A DNA stretch of 64,000 bases, from contig JAMAHW010000009.1 of assembly GCA_023627715.1 (NCBI GenBank), forward strand, positions 558,001 through 622,000, in the 5' to 3' direction. The notes below the pieces were generated by a model. It ran no database searches. It saw nothing but the letters and a program-made list of their open reading frames with translations, and had not been told where the DNA came from. The position numbers and the translations under genes are program-made. Positions within the stretch are counted from its first letter, which is position 1. Every line of letters begins with the position of its first letter. Below are positions 62,623 to 64,000 of the stretch, piece by piece. The DNA comes from Periconia sp. R9002. Lineage: Eukaryota > Ascomycota > Dothideomycetes > Pleosporales > Periconiaceae.

Positions 62623-64000
62623 CTGCGGAAACGCCGTCCAAGAGGGTCAGACGCAAGTAAAGCCATTCAAGACGATTAGACGCGAGTGAGGGAGTTGGAT
62701 TCATGAAGTTTAGTTAATACTTGACGCGTGATGAACGCCCTGAAATTCACGCATAGCAGACGTGACGAAATTGGACAGTGATACACACGTTTGACCTTCG
62801 AAATGTTATGTCGCTACCTTGGTAGGACGCATATACCTACAATCCATATAAAGAGCTTATCCACCTCGCATGTATTGTACGCATGCGCGGACTAGTTCAG
62901 ATACAGGAAATCTCGACCCCCTATCTTTCTCATCTCACCAGTTCGGTACATCTCTCGTATCCAAAGTACCTGATCCACGGTACGCGCGCAACAATAATAA
63001 CACACCTCGTACTTTCACCCTTCTCGTGTCTTCACCAGAGTACTACTCCCAGATTAGGCGCCATATATTACCGGATCGAGCAAGAAGGTAAGGTTTTGCC
63101 AAAGTGTTTTGCGTATATGTATGGTTTCCGTGAATAGGTTATGTGAGTGATGGAGGGGAAACCGTGGTCTTGGGTCGGAGGACGGGTAATAATAGCCTAT
63201 ATGCTTCAAATGTATCATATACACAGAAAAAAAGTATTGAATGGGTGTTGGTAATCTGGCATGACGGAGGACTTTGATGGTGGTAGAGTAATGGTGATAT
63301 CGAGTATGTTGTGTTTCGTATTGGTTTCCACATGGTGCTGTCGTGCAGGGTGGTGAAGTACTTATTGGTAATTGATTGATGATTATAGGGAATAGTGGAT
63401 GGTTGAGAAAACCATGGATTGACAATTCCAATTGATCTTGTGTACCGCTAATTCCTTTTTTTCGTTATCACGAATCTAACGATTTACCTTGTGTGCACGT
63501 CTACAGTTAGGACGTTTCTGCGAATTCTCGCGCTGGTGTCGATATCGCGAGCACGTGTATTGCTATGCGACGGTATTTTCTTATCTTTGGTTGAGTATGA
63601 TGGGCAGGTTGTTACTATGCGTCCGTTGGATGGAATCAGCCCTATTAAACAACATTGAATACACAACTAAAACCAGAATCACGAGCCGCTGAGACACCGC
63701 ACAAAACAAACAGCCACTAGCATCATCCTCATCCTCGGTTCACTTCACCAAGACCGTTTCTCGTAAACACGACAACACTGAACTCTAAAGCGCCACACTT
63801 ACGCCATCCATTCCATCGCCCTCGTATTCGACCGATCAAGTAAGGTAGAATGAATTGCATATTCAACCCGAGCCGTGCCGCGTTCTCCCGCTCCAGACGC
63901 AAATCTTTATATGGAAGGAGAGATTGAGGGAAAGCAAAAGTTACATATGTGGTTAAATCACCCACGATCCACGACTCATGCGCTCGGCGACGGTACACGA
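62623..64000. other. Window end, no supported gene
   Basis: 1.4 kb with frames of up to 125 codons on both strands and no family resemblance. A minus-strand open stretch (63,729-63,998) runs to the right edge without an ATG inside the window. It could be the end of a gene that starts beyond the edge, but there is no positive evidence. Confidence 0.4.

Overview
The window is nuclear DNA of a filamentous ascomycete (Pezizomycotina, most likely Dothideomycetes; I cannot resolve the order). The signs are genes broken by short GT..AG introns of about 45-140 bases with CTAAC/CTGAC-type branch sites, two Zn2Cys6 transcription factors, a UstYa/DUF3328-like protein, a DUF3405 protein, a secreted Ser/Thr/Asp-rich wall-type protein and a single dispersed 5S rRNA gene. 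I support 19 protein genes, one 5S rRNA gene, one candidate regulatory uORF and one candidate pseudogene. Exon coordinates were derived by hand from reading-frame continuity, splice-site consensus and family motifs.

Layout. 0.6-16.8 kb is a compact housekeeping block: a small bZIP protein (+), thymidylate kinase CDC8 (+) convergent with the SLX1 nuclease subunit (-), a KDM5/JARID1 histone demethylase (+), OXA1 (+) convergent with MIM1 (-), and a p47/Shp1-type UBX protein (+) divergent from MIM1. 16.8-31 kb is looser, with long gene-free stretches and surface or secretory genes: a DUF3405 type II membrane protein (+), a UstYa-like protein with degraded HxxHC motifs (+), a secreted SurE-type acid phosphatase (-) and an 807-residue secreted protein with a 15-bp minisatellite (+). 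32-34.6 kb holds an eight-exon Zn2Cys6 regulator (-). 36.5-42.4 kb holds the TFIIH helicase SSL2/XPB (-) divergent from HID1 (+). After a gene-poor gap come S-adenosylmethionine decarboxylase SPE2 (+) with an uORF-bearing leader, the Fe-S scaffold NTPase CFD1 (+) and an unrecognised acidic nuclear-type protein (+). From 54 kb to the end the sequence is gene-poor and AT-richer: a 5S rRNA gene, a second Zn2Cys6 regulator (-), a Cys-rich single-pass membrane protein (-), short dispersed degenerate repeats whose differences are mostly transitions (RIP-like), and a frame broken by one TGA.

How the genes relate. There is no operon-like logic. The clearest functional neighbours are OXA1 and MIM1, insertases of the inner and outer mitochondrial membranes, which lie tail to tail. 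I found no biosynthetic cluster, CRISPR array or intact transposon. The items most worth a second look are the splice-dependent uORF arrangement in front of SPE2, the UstYa-like protein lacking most of its HxxHC histidines, the bZIP protein lacking the usual basic-region Asn, the repeat-rich secreted protein with three CPxxC motifs, and two short dispersed repeat families.
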